A DNA stretch of 64,000 nucleotides from Mucilaginibacter mallensis (GCF_900105165.1 NZ_LT629740.1:1116001-1180000); one strand, 5' to 3'; counted from the stretch's first letter, positions 16,855 through 25,740 are shown. Notes: a model not told the origin generated them from the letters alone. Numbers and translations: made by a program.

Positions 16855-17754
16855 ATGAATAAGTTTATAAGATCAGTTGCTGCTTTAGCAATTTTTTTAG
16901 CCCCATTTTGTGTAAAAGCCCAGGATCCGCTTCGTGATAAGATAGTTGAGTTAGCTAAACCTGCAAAAGGCATAGTTGGCGTATCGGTTTTAGGTTTGGA
17001 GGATAGGGATACTTTAAATTATAATGGCAACTCGCGCCTGGTAATGCAAAGCGTAATGAAATTCCCGATAGCTATGGCTGTTTTGCATTTGGTTGATTCG
17101 GGTTTATTTACGCTAGATAAAACTATCCATATTAAGAAAAAAGATCTGCCAAAAACATATAGCCCGCTGCGCGATAAATACCCGGATGGTGATGTGGATG
17201 TTTCGCTGCGCGACTTGTTGAGCTACATGGTATCGCAAAGCGATAATGATGCCTGCGATATATTGCTTAAATTTTTAGGCGGCCCCGATCAGGTTGAATA
17301 CTATCTGCAAAACGGGGCCAAAGTTAGGGGTATAAATATTGAGGCATCGGAAGAAGATATGGCCAAAAAATGGGAAGTACAATATACCAACTGGTGCAAA
17401 CCAAGGGATATGGTAAAACTGATAGATGTTTTTTATACGGGAAAAGCATTATTGCCTGCAAGTAAGGACTTTTTGTACACGATAATGACGGAAACCACAA
17501 CCGGACCTAAACGCATAAAAGGTTTATTGCCTGCGGGCACCGTTGTTGCGCATAAAACAGGTTCATCGGGTACTAATGATACCGGCCTTAGCCCGGCAAC
17601 AAACGACGTGGGCGTAATTACATTGCCTAATGGCAAGCACGTGGCTATCGCTATTTTTATAACTAACTCAACCGCTGATGAAGCAACACGCGAATCGGTT
17701 ATAGCCAATATAGCCAAAGCGGTTTATGATCGCCAGTTGGAAAAGAAATATTAA
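16855..17754 (+). CDS. bla: Class A beta-lactamase, subclass A2-like
   Basis: This periplasmic serine beta-lactamase hydrolyses beta-lactam antibiotics. A signal peptide precedes residue 22. Catalytic motifs are SVMK (66-69), SDN (129-131), an omega-loop Glu in EASEEDM before VQYTNW, and KTG (234-236). The VQYTNW segment after the Glu, instead of the usual ExxLN form, is characteristic of the Bacteroidota subclass with PER and CfxA relatives. All residues needed for activity are present, and 299 residues is a normal length. It is last in an operon with a repressor and an SdpI-type membrane protein, so expression may be inducible. Confidence 0.92.
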   Translation: MNKFIRSVAALAIFLAPFCVKAQDPLRDKIVELAKPAKGIVGVSVLGLEDRDTLNYNGNSRLVMQSVMKFPIAMAVLHLVDSGLFTLDKTIHIKKKDLPKTYSPLRDKYPDGDVDVSLRDLLSYMVSQSDNDACDILLKFLGGPDQVEYYLQNGAKVRGINIEASEEDMAKKWEVQYTNWCKPRDMVKLIDVFYTGKALLPASKDFLYTIMTETTTGPKRIKGLLPAGTVVAHKTGSSGTNDTGLSPATNDVGVITLPNGKHVAIAIFITNSTADEATRESVIANIAKAVYDRQLEKKY

Positions 17755-17758
17755 ATAG

Positions 17759-17782
17759 CAGCGGTTTATCAGATAACCGCTG
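17759..17782. terminator. Short hairpin between convergent genes
   Basis: CAGCGGTT pairs with AACCGCTG around an eight-base loop. It lies just after the beta-lactamase stop and overlaps the end of the methyltransferase gene. There is no strong T tract, so termination is uncertain. Confidence 0.4.
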
Positions 17783-18467
17783 TCTCGATGTTGGCATCTT
17801 TAAAACCACCAAATACAGCGAAGTTCATGTTTTTATAGATGCAGTCGACTTCGGTGAACCCTGCTTCCTCCAGCATTTTAAGCTGTGTTTCGAGTGGGGC
17901 GAATTTATCGAGCTTGGTTCGTTCAAAAGCTTGTATCAGCGCTTCGTGGTCGAGGCCCGAGTGCGATACAGTTTCACGCCATTCGTATTTGTACAAACTA
18001 TCAAACAGCATGGTACGGCCGGTAACCTGGTCGGCATTTATGAATAGACCACCTTCATTTAAGGCCTTAAAAACGTTATTATAGAGGTTCTGTTTATGTG
18101 CATCCTCCAAATGATGGATAGCCAGACTCGAAATGATAATATCATACTTGCCGGGAATATCTGAGTTTGAAAAATCAAGATCGATGAATTTGAAATTATC
18201 CAATCCATCAAATCGCTCTTTTGCAACTGATAGCATAGGGGCGGAAATATCGGCCAGCGTAAACTGCAAATGCGGGTTCTGCTCATAAACCAGCTGCGAA
18301 AATAAGCCTGTTCCGGCGCCAAGGTCTAATATAGTTTTGGCATTTGTTACCGTTTTTATAAATGGCAAACAGCTGTGATAAAAATCATTAAAACAGGGTA
18401 TAAGGTATTGCCTTTGTGAGTCGTATTGCTTTGATACGGCGCCAAACTTTTCTTGTATTTCAGTCAT
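17769..18467 (-). CDS. Class I SAM-dependent methyltransferase
   Basis: The 232-residue protein has the Rossmann methyltransferase motif I at 46-56 (ILDLGAGTGLF), an acidic motif II near LADIS, and motif IV in YDIIISSLAIHHLED. The spacing and HHLED segment resemble the Methyltransf_25/UbiE-like group. It is cytosolic, with no signal peptide. The methyl acceptor is not apparent. It is convergent with the beta-lactamase operon, has no clear operon partner, and its start at 18467 is the only ATG before the conserved N-terminal helix. Confidence 0.87.
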   Translation of the reverse strand: MTEIQEKFGAVSKQYDSQRQYLIPCFNDFYHSCLPFIKTVTNAKTILDLGAGTGLFSQLVYEQNPHLQFTLADISAPMLSVAKERFDGLDNFKFIDLDFSNSDIPGKYDIIISSLAIHHLEDAHKQNLYNNVFKALNEGGLFINADQVTGRTMLFDSLYKYEWRETVSHSGLDHEALIQAFERTKLDKFAPLETQLKMLEEAGFTEVDCIYKNMNFAVFGGFKDANIETAVI

Positions 18468-18552
18468 GATACGGGTTGTTATATTCGGTTGAAGGATGTT
18501 ACTGAATATAAAACGTAACCCGGTTTATTTTGTTTCAAACTATATGTGCCGC

Positions 18553-19821
18553 TTATTTTAGCAATATCTCGTTAGCCACTTTATCCGTGCCGTCAATTTT
18601 ATTGGTATTACTCAAGCCCAGTATCCGCGTTATTACCGGGAATACATCCACGTTCTCAAACGTCGGGATGGTTAAATTGCTTTTAAAGGCTGGTCCCCAG
18701 GCATAAAAGGTGGCGTGCATATCTTTAACAACGGTAGCATCATAACCATGCCAGCCAATGGTAGTGAATTTACTGTTATACAGGTTAAATACCTTTGGCC
18801 AGTTAGGGATCAATAAAATATCGCCAATGCGATTCTGCCAATCGTCCTTAGCGCCGTAATGCAGTTTTTCAGGTACGTTTGTTTTTAGGTAAACGGCATA
18901 GTCAGCTGTTTTATTCTTCAATAATTGCTGGTAAGTATCCTGGATATATTTAGGGTCCTTAGCGTATAACTCTACCAACAGCCCATCGCCCGAAACAATA
19001 AATTTCGAGGTGTCAACACCCGTAGGCATAGGGATAGGGTTATCAATATCGGCTTTGGTCATACCATGGTCTGATACAAAAATGAAATTCACGTTTAAGC
19101 CGGTAGCTTTAACCGCCTTTGTCAGCTCATAAACCGATGAATCGATCAAATGTACGGCACTGGCTACTTCGGGCGAATTTGGTCCATATTTATGCCCCTG
19201 GTGATCAACCTGCGGGAAGTAAAAGGTAATGAGGTGCGGGCGCTTAGCAGGCGGCAGGCTTAGCCAGCTAACAACCGTTTCAATACGGTTATGAATATCT
19301 ATTTTCTCGTTATAGCGATAGTAGTAGGTAGGTCGGATATCTTTCACCGCAGCTTCTGATCCTACCCAGTAAAAACTTGCCGACAGCATTTTTTGTTGCT
19401 CCGCCAATACCCAAAGCGGCGTACCGCCATTGTACCAGATCTGGTCGGTTGAGGTTTTGCCTTTGTAGGAAAAGAATGATTTTGTAGTAACATCATAAAA
19501 AGCGTTGTTCACCAAGCCCTCGTGCGATGGGTATAAGCCCGTAACAATGCTATAATGGTTTGGGAAAGTAACCGAAGGGTAAGATGGCAGCATAGATTCT
19601 GCTTTTACACCGGCGTTGCTTAGGGCTTGCAGATGTTCGGCATTGTATAATTTCGCGTAATCATAGCGGAAGCCATCAGCAGATATCAATATAACATAGG
19701 GCTTGTTTTCCTGCTCGGGGCTGTTTTCTCTGCCGGGGATGATCTTTTGTACGGTATCAACCTGACAAAAAGCAGATGACGAAAAGAATACGAATAACAG
19801 GGCAGCTAAATAATGCTTCAT
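18553..19821 (-). CDS. Ectonucleotide pyrophosphatase/phosphodiesterase (NPP) family enzyme
   Basis: This secreted member of the alkaline phosphatase superfamily uses two zinc ions to cleave phosphodiester or pyrophosphate bonds. After a signal peptide (to about residue 19), the metal Asp49 appears in ISADGFRYDY and the nucleophile Thr85 in PSVTFPNHYSIVTG. Further metal ligands are visible in QVDHQGHKYG and in VSDHGM, followed by the last His region in IGWHGY. The 422-residue length fits the bacterial NPP family, such as the Xanthomonas enzyme. Nucleotide, phospholipid or other substrates are possible. It is a single gene on the minus strand. Confidence 0.9.
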   Translation of the reverse strand: MKHYLAALLFVFFSSSAFCQVDTVQKIIPGRENSPEQENKPYVILISADGFRYDYAKLYNAEHLQALSNAGVKAESMLPSYPSVTFPNHYSIVTGLYPSHEGLVNNAFYDVTTKSFFSYKGKTSTDQIWYNGGTPLWVLAEQQKMLSASFYWVGSEAAVKDIRPTYYYRYNEKIDIHNRIETVVSWLSLPPAKRPHLITFYFPQVDHQGHKYGPNSPEVASAVHLIDSSVYELTKAVKATGLNVNFIFVSDHGMTKADIDNPIPMPTGVDTSKFIVSGDGLLVELYAKDPKYIQDTYQQLLKNKTADYAVYLKTNVPEKLHYGAKDDWQNRIGDILLIPNWPKVFNLYNSKFTTIGWHGYDATVVKDMHATFYAWGPAFKSNLTIPTFENVDVFPVITRILGLSNTNKIDGTDKVANEILLK

Positions 19822-19973
19822 AAAGAGATATAATAACTCAAAATTATGTAATTAAGATTATGTAATTGCTACCGTTTAGTTAAAGTTGTGGGTTTTAAGC
19901 TATCATCATCAAATTTTTACATAGTATACCCTCTGCTTTTCAGAATTTGCCATACCTTGGCTTTATCCTAATT

Positions 19974-20942
19974 ATGAAAAGAATACTAACAGTAATTTTA
20001 TTAAGTATTTGTGTAAATATGCTCTTTGCACAAACACCTGTAGCCATTAATGGTGCGTTGAGTGTTAAAGGTAACCAGGTAGTGAATAAGAATGGTGTTC
20101 CGCCGCAATTACGCGGACTCAGTTTTTCATGGAGCATATGGCAGGGCCGTAAGTATTATAACCCGCAGGTTGTTGATTGGATCAGCAAGGATTTTAAGGT
20201 ATCCATTATACGCCTGGCTATGGCTGTGCAACCTGCGCATGGTTATTTGGAGCAACCAGATTCACAAAAGCAGATGATTGTCAGTCTGGTTGATGAAGCC
20301 GTTAAAAAAGGGATCTATGTGTTGATAGATTGGCACGATCATAATAGTAACAAGCATATACCGCAGTCGAAGGTGTTTTTTGGCGAGATGGCTAAAAAGT
20401 ATAGGGGCGTACCCAATGTGATCTATGAGATCTGGAACGAGCCCGAACGAGTAAGCTGGGATACCGTTAAAAATTATGCGGTACAGATAATTGCCGAAAT
20501 ACGCAAGCATGACCCCGACAATCTGATTATAGTTGGCAGCCCGCATTGGGATCAGGATGTGGATGTAGCGGCCACCGACCCGATAACCGGGTTTAAGAAT
20601 ATAGCCTATTCATTTCATTTTTATGCAAGCGATCCAGGGCATCAGGATGGCCTGCGTGTTAAAGGCGATAAGGCACTTAAATTGGGTATCCCGCTTTTTG
20701 TAACGGAATGGGGTGTAGGCGAAGCCAGCGGAAATGGTGTTTTCGACCTAAAAGAAAACGAGACATGGCTAAAATGGATGACCGACCGCAAACTCAGCTG
20801 GGCCAACTGGAATATCACCGATAAAGATGAAACTACCGCGCTTCTTAAACCCGGTGCGCCTGCTACCGGTGGCTGGACAGCGGATGAGTTAACACCTGAT
20901 GGTGTGTATTTGAGAAAGGTGTTGAGGGGGGTGAATAAGTGA
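19974..20942 (+). CDS. Glycoside hydrolase family 5 endoglucanase-like enzyme, secreted
   Basis: A retaining endo-beta-glycanase, probably GH5 subfamily 2 (cellulase-like). ATG at 19974 gives a clean signal peptide (RILTVILLSICVNMLFAQ); an upstream TTG would only add nine residues. The catalytic domain opens with LSVKGNQVVNKNGVPPQLRG. Arg and His positions are seen in IRLAMAV and LIDWHDH, acid/base Glu156 in YEIWNEPE, and nucleophile Glu245 in FVTEWGVGE. There is no carbohydrate-binding module. The 322 residues make a minimal catalytic unit. The gene stands alone, so its place in a polysaccharide pathway is inferred from family only. Confidence 0.93.
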   Translation: MKRILTVILLSICVNMLFAQTPVAINGALSVKGNQVVNKNGVPPQLRGLSFSWSIWQGRKYYNPQVVDWISKDFKVSIIRLAMAVQPAHGYLEQPDSQKQMIVSLVDEAVKKGIYVLIDWHDHNSNKHIPQSKVFFGEMAKKYRGVPNVIYEIWNEPERVSWDTVKNYAVQIIAEIRKHDPDNLIIVGSPHWDQDVDVAATDPITGFKNIAYSFHFYASDPGHQDGLRVKGDKALKLGIPLFVTEWGVGEASGNGVFDLKENETWLKWMTDRKLSWANWNITDKDETTALLKPGAPATGGWTADELTPDGVYLRKVLRGVNK

Positions 20943-21509
20943 TTTTGATTTCGGATTTGTGTTACTGGCTTCAGTTTGCAACTGAAGCCTACGGATGACA
21001 ATGCTTATGATTCCTGAATTATCTTTCAGTTTGTACTGGCGTAAATGTTTGGTGAGTCACGTGGTATCGCTCATAACCGCTAAGGCCTATTTCTTTTGTC
21101 TTGATACAAAAGAAACAAAAACCGACCGTAGGAAGCTCATGAATGCCTATTAAAAACAAATAATAGATGAATAAATCAAGTCAGTAGATTAGGCTTCTTT
21201 GCCGCACAGGGCCAACCCTGCAAATCAGGCAAAACCAGGGCTGCTATATTTTTACCCTGCTGTCGCTACGCACTTTTGCCTTTACCCTTCTGTAAAAATC
21301 TGCTATGCCCTGCCACCGCATAAGGCCACCATTGTTTTGCCTGCTTTCACCCGAAGCTGTTCTACTGACGGGGGAAAGAAAAGAAAGCGATATATCTCTC
21401 ATGTCATTGTGAGCGTAGCGCGGCAACCTCGTCGCGTTCAATATGCATGCGACGAGGTTGCCGCGTCGTTCCTCCTCGCAATGACATTTTAAATAATACG
21501 TAAATTTTA
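20943..21509. repeat. Repeat-filled intergenic region: copy A of the dispersed element
   Basis: No gene is supported. A palindrome GGCTTCAGTT-tgc-AACTGAAGCC occurs at 20967-20989. From about 21055 a rearranged copy of the element seen at 25029-25740 and 34261-34856 begins, with its 180-bp core at 21195-21373 (TTCTTTGCCGCAC to CTACTGACGGG). In this copy a block starting ACCGACC, which is terminal in the other copies, lies internally at about 21109-21165. A REP palindrome ends the region. Confidence 0.8.
21401..21487. repeat. REP-like palindrome
   Basis: GCGGCAACCTCGTCGC at 21420-21435 pairs exactly with its reverse complement at 21449-21464, and outer ATGTCATTGTGAG / CTCGCAATGACAT arms extend the pairing with one mismatch. 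It lies just downstream of the minus-strand esterase gene and could form a transcript-end hairpin. Confidence 0.85.
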
Positions 21510-23084
21510 TTACTTCCCCTTCAACGCCTTATCAATCCCTTTCTTTACCAATGGCTCCATTATTTTATAGCCTGCCAAATTGGGGTGTACGTATGCATCC
21601 TGAGCAAGTTCAGGTTTTATGCCTTTCTTATCATTCACCATCGCCGACCAGTAATCAACATAAACCAGGTGATTTTTGGTGGCGTAATCTTTTATCATGG
21701 CATTAACTTTAATTATCTTTTCAGCAGGGCCTAAACCTGCATGCCATGGAATTTCAGATGCGGGTAAAATAGAGGTGAGGATTGGGGTTATACCACTTGC
21801 TTTAGCCAGTTCAGCCATGGATTGAATATTGCCGAAAATATTTTCGAGCGAGATAGGGCCTGTATTTTGTGCGATATCATTAATACCGGCAGCTATTACT
21901 ACTGCCTTTGGTTTTAGGTTAATTACATCTTCCCTAAAACGTGCCAGCATTTGTGTTGATGTTTGGCCGCCTATACCACGACTGATATAACCATTGCTCT
22001 TAAAAAACGTTGAGTCGATGTGACCCCAGTTCTCGGTAATGGAATTACCCATAAATATTACCCGTTTTTCGCCGGGAGCAGGCGGAGGGAGTTTGGCATT
22101 ATCGTCTTCGTATTTCTTTAACCATGCCCAGTCGTTATGGATGCGGTCCTCTACATATTTTTGCCAGTTGGCCCAGTCCTGGTCCCTTTGTTGTGGCGAT
22201 TTGTTTGTGTTATCAACAGGGGTCAGTAAGCCTTGTACATTCAGCCATTCGTTAAAGCGGTCTATCCAGGTATCACTTGGTAAGTTCTGTGTTTTCATGC
22301 CAAAGCCATGGCCGCCTTTTGAGTAGATATGTATCTCGGCAGAATGTTTTGCGCTGAGCCATGTATTGTATAGCTGTGTGCTGTATATTGACGACTGGTC
22401 ATCAGCGGCAGCTGCTAAAAATATGGGCGGGGCATCCTGAGGTACATTAACCTGCATTTCAGGCGGGAAATAGGCGTAAACAGATGCCACAAAATCGGGC
22501 TTATTATCTGTTGTGTAGCCAAAGGCTGTTGAATCGGCAATGGTACCGCCAGCCGAAAAGCCTATAATACCAATACGCGATGTTGATATACCATATTCTG
22601 CCGCATGTGCCCGTACATAAGCAATCGCATTTCGTCCATCTGCATTGGCCAGTGGTGCAACAGGGGCCTGGTCGTGCAAAACAGTATTGGCTTTCATTTT
22701 GGCAAGCATTTCTTTATAAGGGTCATTGCCTAAGGTGTGCATCAGCCTGTATTCCAATAAAAATGCTGTGATGCCTTTTTTCTGCAGCCATTTGGCAACT
22801 GCATAACCTTCATGCTCAATAGAAAGGGTTTGCAATCCGCCACCCGGGCAAACAATTACGGCAGTACCTGTATTAGCGCTCTTATCAGGTAAATAAACGG
22901 TTAATGTAGGGTGACTAACATTATACACCACATTACCGTGGAATACATTATCTGCACTTTCTGTTTGGTTCCAGTCCCATTTTTCAGATCCCGGCGCAGC
23001 ACCGGGATAGAGTGGTATAACTTTTTGTTGCGCCTGCGCAGTTATTGCAAATAGTAGTAGAAATCCTAAAGCTAGTTTTTTCAT
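21510..23084 (-). CDS. Two-domain secreted esterase: alpha/beta hydrolase fused to SGNH/GDSL hydrolase
   Basis: The preferred start at 23084 gives the signal peptide KKLALGFLLLFAITAQAQ; an upstream ATG at 23123 only adds 13 residues. The first domain, about residues 20-290, is an alpha/beta hydrolase of the acetyl-xylan-esterase kind: oxyanion loop CPGGGLQTL, nucleophile Ser177 in GFSAGG, Asp in AAADDQSS, His in KGGHGFG. The second, about 340-524, is an SGNH hydrolase: Ser348 in FMGNSITENW, Gly in RGIGGQTS, Asn in AAGINDI, and Asp/His in DAYVHPN. Both triads look complete, so the protein probably removes two kinds of acyl groups from a polysaccharide. It is encoded alone. Confidence 0.9.
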   Translation of the reverse strand: MKKLALGFLLLFAITAQAQQKVIPLYPGAAPGSEKWDWNQTESADNVFHGNVVYNVSHPTLTVYLPDKSANTGTAVIVCPGGGLQTLSIEHEGYAVAKWLQKKGITAFLLEYRLMHTLGNDPYKEMLAKMKANTVLHDQAPVAPLANADGRNAIAYVRAHAAEYGISTSRIGIIGFSAGGTIADSTAFGYTTDNKPDFVASVYAYFPPEMQVNVPQDAPPIFLAAAADDQSSIYSTQLYNTWLSAKHSAEIHIYSKGGHGFGMKTQNLPSDTWIDRFNEWLNVQGLLTPVDNTNKSPQQRDQDWANWQKYVEDRIHNDWAWLKKYEDDNAKLPPPAPGEKRVIFMGNSITENWGHIDSTFFKSNGYISRGIGGQTSTQMLARFREDVINLKPKAVVIAAGINDIAQNTGPISLENIFGNIQSMAELAKASGITPILTSILPASEIPWHAGLGPAEKIIKVNAMIKDYATKNHLVYVDYWSAMVNDKKGIKPELAQDAYVHPNLAGYKIMEPLVKKGIDKALKGK

Positions 23085-23376
23085 GTATGTATTTGTTGTC
23101 AAAATTCCTTTTCTGATCGCCATGGCTAGGTACGAAGCAATGACGCTTATATTAAATTTATTAAAAAATCCTAAATAGAATTACTAAACCGGTTTATTGG
23201 CACGGTGATGCTGGTGCTTCACAAAAATATGTTTTTAATTTAATTGCTTAAACAATTTTGTTATGAATATAAATTAAACCTTTTATGCTATTTATAGTCT
23301 CGGTTTAAGGTTTTATCTTACAGAAAATTAGCCGGGTTTATCCGGTGCATCTATTCAATTACATAATTGCCGCTAA

Positions 23377-23853
23377 ATGGTATCAGCGTATACTACAATC
23401 TTTGCCAAAATATCCGGATTAATGATCCTGCTGCTGGTAATGCAATCATGTACAGGCAAAAAGATCTATTACAAAAGCAATTGCGACGATGGCCGGACTT
23501 TTAAACATATAAGTTTTTCGCAATTAATGGATAGCCTGGCTTATTATGATAATCAATATGTTGAGGTATCGGGCAAATACCAGCAAAGCAAAGGGCAATC
23601 AGCCCTGGTTAATGACAGCTCATTTGTCGACCATTCCGCAGCTAAATCATTATGGGTGGAGTTTAGTCCGGAATGCCCGCTATATTTATCAGGCACGCAT
23701 ATAGGCTTTTTTGATTACGATTATAACGATGGTAAACTAACCCCCGTAAATAATAAAGTTATTGTAATAAGGGGTAAGATCAATGCCGCTTTCAAAGGCC
23801 ATTTAGGCGCGTATAAAGGCTCGATAGAGCATATCAGTTATATTAAACTGTAA
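23377..23853 (+). CDS. Hypothetical lipoprotein, possible OB-fold
   Basis: The 158-residue product has a hydrophobic leader and a lipobox-like LLVMQSC (cysteine near residue 25), so it is likely lipid-anchored. The mature part alternates beta-strands: a strand at NQYVEVSGKYQQS, then SLWVEFS and KVIVIRGKINAAF, with a final HLGAYKGSIEHISYIKL. That strand order and the VxVxGK pattern suggest an OB-fold, but no family is recognised. It is transcribed towards the metallo-hydrolase gene, with only three bases between the two stop codons. Confidence 0.7.
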   Translation: MVSAYTTIFAKISGLMILLLVMQSCTGKKIYYKSNCDDGRTFKHISFSQLMDSLAYYDNQYVEVSGKYQQSKGQSALVNDSSFVDHSAAKSLWVEFSPECPLYLSGTHIGFFDYDYNDGKLTPVNNKVIVIRGKINAAFKGHLGAYKGSIEHISYIKL

Positions 23854-23856
23854 TTA

Positions 23857-24618
23857 TTAAATAGTTAGTTTTAAACCGTCATAAGCAAATGCAACGTTTG
23901 GAGGTAATTGCAGGGACATAGTTTCATGCAGGCCCAGGCGGTGGCTGATATGGGTGAAATAAGTTTTTTCGGCACCAATTTCCTGTGCGAAAAGGATGGC
24001 CTCATCCAGCGTAAAATGTGAAATATGGCTCTGGGTTTGCAGCGCGTTGATGACCAGTATTTTTGTTCCCTTTATTTTTTGTTTTTCGGTTTCTGATACT
24101 GTTTTGGCATCGGTAATATAAGTAAAATCCTTAATGCGGAAACCCAGTACAGGTAGTTTATAGTGCATTACCTCAACAGGTATAAAATGTATGCTGCCAA
24201 TATCAAATGGATCAAGGCCGATGGTATGCAGATTTATTTGGGGGATTCCGGGATATTTAAATTCAGCAAAAATATAAGAGAACTCTCTTTTTAGTGCCTC
24301 TTGTACGCGGGTGGTGGCATACACATCCACAGGCGCGTTCTGGCGGTAATTAAAGGCGCGTATGTCATCCATTCCGGCAACATGGTCCTTGTGTTCATGG
24401 GTAAAAACAATCGCGTCCAGATGCTGTACGTTAGCCCTGAGCATTTGTTGTCTAAAGTCGGGCCCTGAGTCTATCACTACTGTTTTATCTTCACCCTCAA
24501 TCAGTATGGATGTGCGCAGGCGGTTATCGCGTGGATCCGTTGAGGTACAGACCTCGCAATCGCAGGCAATAACAGGTACACCCTGTGAAGTTCCGGTTCC
24601 TAAAAAAGTTATGGTCAC
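23857..24618 (-). CDS. PhnP-like metallo-beta-lactamase-fold hydrolase
   Basis: This 253-residue cytosolic enzyme has the metallo-beta-lactamase zinc motif THEHKDH and the opening FLGTGTSQGVPVIACDCEVC, whose cysteines are typical of the PhnP subgroup (phosphoribosyl cyclic phosphodiesterase). Later ligands are an Asp in YITDAK and a His in YFTHISHRLG. No phosphonate genes are nearby, so a role as a general cyclic phosphodiesterase is possible. Its start overlaps the end of the upstream 90-residue gene by four bases (ATGA type), which implies translational coupling. Confidence 0.87.
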   Translation of the reverse strand: MTITFLGTGTSQGVPVIACDCEVCTSTDPRDNRLRTSILIEGEDKTVVIDSGPDFRQQMLRANVQHLDAIVFTHEHKDHVAGMDDIRAFNYRQNAPVDVYATTRVQEALKREFSYIFAEFKYPGIPQINLHTIGLDPFDIGSIHFIPVEVMHYKLPVLGFRIKDFTYITDAKTVSETEKQKIKGTKILVINALQTQSHISHFTLDEAILFAQEIGAEKTYFTHISHRLGLHETMSLQLPPNVAFAYDGLKLTI

Positions 24619-24887
24619 AGCTGCAGGTTAGTTTGTTTTAGTTGCTGTAAAAATACAAGCTGTTTTTCGTCCAATAGTTTATAATCCATCTCCAGTTCAC
24701 GCGCCAGTTCGGTAATGGCCAGTATACGGCTCTCCAGGTTCGAGAATTTGTTCACCATAATTATCTTGCTATGTTGCAGCAGGCAGGCCCCGGTTTTAAA
24801 ATTGCCCTTTTCATAACGCACCTTGTAGCCTGCTGTTTTAAGCAGCATCTCCAGTTTTTCAAGGGTATGAGTGGTAAGCGGTAACAT
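24615..24887 (-). CDS. Small conserved hypothetical protein coupled to the PhnP-like gene
   Basis: The 90-residue soluble protein has a central segment YEKGNFKTGACLLQHSKIIMVNKFSNLESRI (positions about 23-54) and helical ends. It resembles a small uncharacterised protein family seen in Bacteroidota, but I cannot name it. It overlaps the hydrolase gene by four bases and is the first gene of the pair. A function cannot be given from sequence. Confidence 0.75.
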   Translation of the reverse strand: MLPLTTHTLEKLEMLLKTAGYKVRYEKGNFKTGACLLQHSKIIMVNKFSNLESRILAITELARELEMDYKLLDEKQLVFLQQLKQTNLQL

Positions 24888-25028
24888 CGTTTTTCAAAAA
24901 TAGTAAATCGGGGGTGGATTTTACTATTCTGAATAATGAATTTGAATAAGGTTATTAATAATGAATGGAGAAAATGTTATTGTTATTACATAGTATGATT
25001 TTCTTCACCCTGCGTCATTGCGAGGGAC

Positions 25029-25740
25029 AAAGACAACCGACCAGAGGGAGCTCATTAATACCATTGAAAAACAAACACAGTATTAATAATCCCCGACTGT
25101 GCAGGGTGAACTTGCGGGCGTGAGTGTCGCGTGAAGCCGCTCATGGGCGCGGAGCCCTAGTGTCATGTCAACAGTCTTTAGTCGTAAGTCTAAAGCCATA
25201 TTTCGTTCTTTTTGAATTTTGACTCAAGACTTTAGGCTCATGACTAGCGACATTTTATGATTGACACGACACTAGTTACTTTGGCTTGATCCAAAGTAAC
25301 CAAAGATCAAGACAAAAAGATCCTTCCGCCCACAGGCAAAACACCCAGGCCCGCGCTTTTTGTCGGGCCTTTACCCGCTTTTAATTACGGTTCAATTAAA
25401 GTTCTTTCCTTATGAAAAGTGTGGTGAGGTTCCTTCTTTCTTCTGTCAGTAGAACAGCTTCGGGTGAAAGCAGGCAAAACGCTGGTGGCCTTGAGACCGG
25501 CAGGGCATAGCAGATTTTTACAGAAGCGTAAAGGCTAGGTATGTAGCGACAGCAGCGTAAAAATATAGCAGCCCAGGTTTTGCCTGATTTGCAGCACAGA
25601 GGCCTTGTGCGGCAAAGAAGCCTAATTTACTGACTTGATTTTTTGCTACCTTTTGTATCAAGACAAAAGTAGTAGCCTCCGCGGCAATGAGCGGCTTCAT
25701 GCGACACTCACGCCCGCAAGTTCACCCTGCACAGTCGGGG
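25029..25740. repeat. Copy B of the dispersed element, with 54-bp terminal inverted repeats
   Basis: The 982-base gap between 24888 and 25869 contains no gene. Bases 25091-25144 and 25687-25740 are inverted copies of each other with one mismatch in 54, starting CCCCGACTGTGCAGGG. The body includes the 180-bp core on the minus strand (about 25445-25618), a GC-rich segment around CCCGACAAAAAGCGCGGGCC (minus strand), and a left flank GGGAGCTCATTAATACCATT at 25048-25067 that recurs inverted at 34827-34846. Outer GCGTCATTGCGAGG / CCTCGCAATGACGC ends at 25012-25026 and 25758-25772 enclose everything. There is no transposase. Confidence 0.85.
25157..25275. repeat. Nested palindromic insertion inside copy B
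   Basis: Relative to copy C, copy B has an extra segment at 25161-25271 between two CTAG tetramers. Its ends are inverted (TGTCATGTCAA against TTGACACGACA) and it contains inverted blocks AGTCTTTAGTC and GACTCAAGACTTTAG. This looks like an insertion with a 4-bp target duplication. Confidence 0.65.

Noticed and set aside
21199..21492. Open frame over the core of copy A, with an equivalent in copy C (34262-34537)
   Set aside because: Both translate the repeat core, but the frames differ in start, length and C-terminus, copy B's best frame is on the other reading, and the protein is not conserved. I treat it as non-coding.
20943..21509. tRNA or structured RNA in the gap after GH5
   Set aside because: No cloverleaf or acceptor end was found; the palindromes are repeat units.
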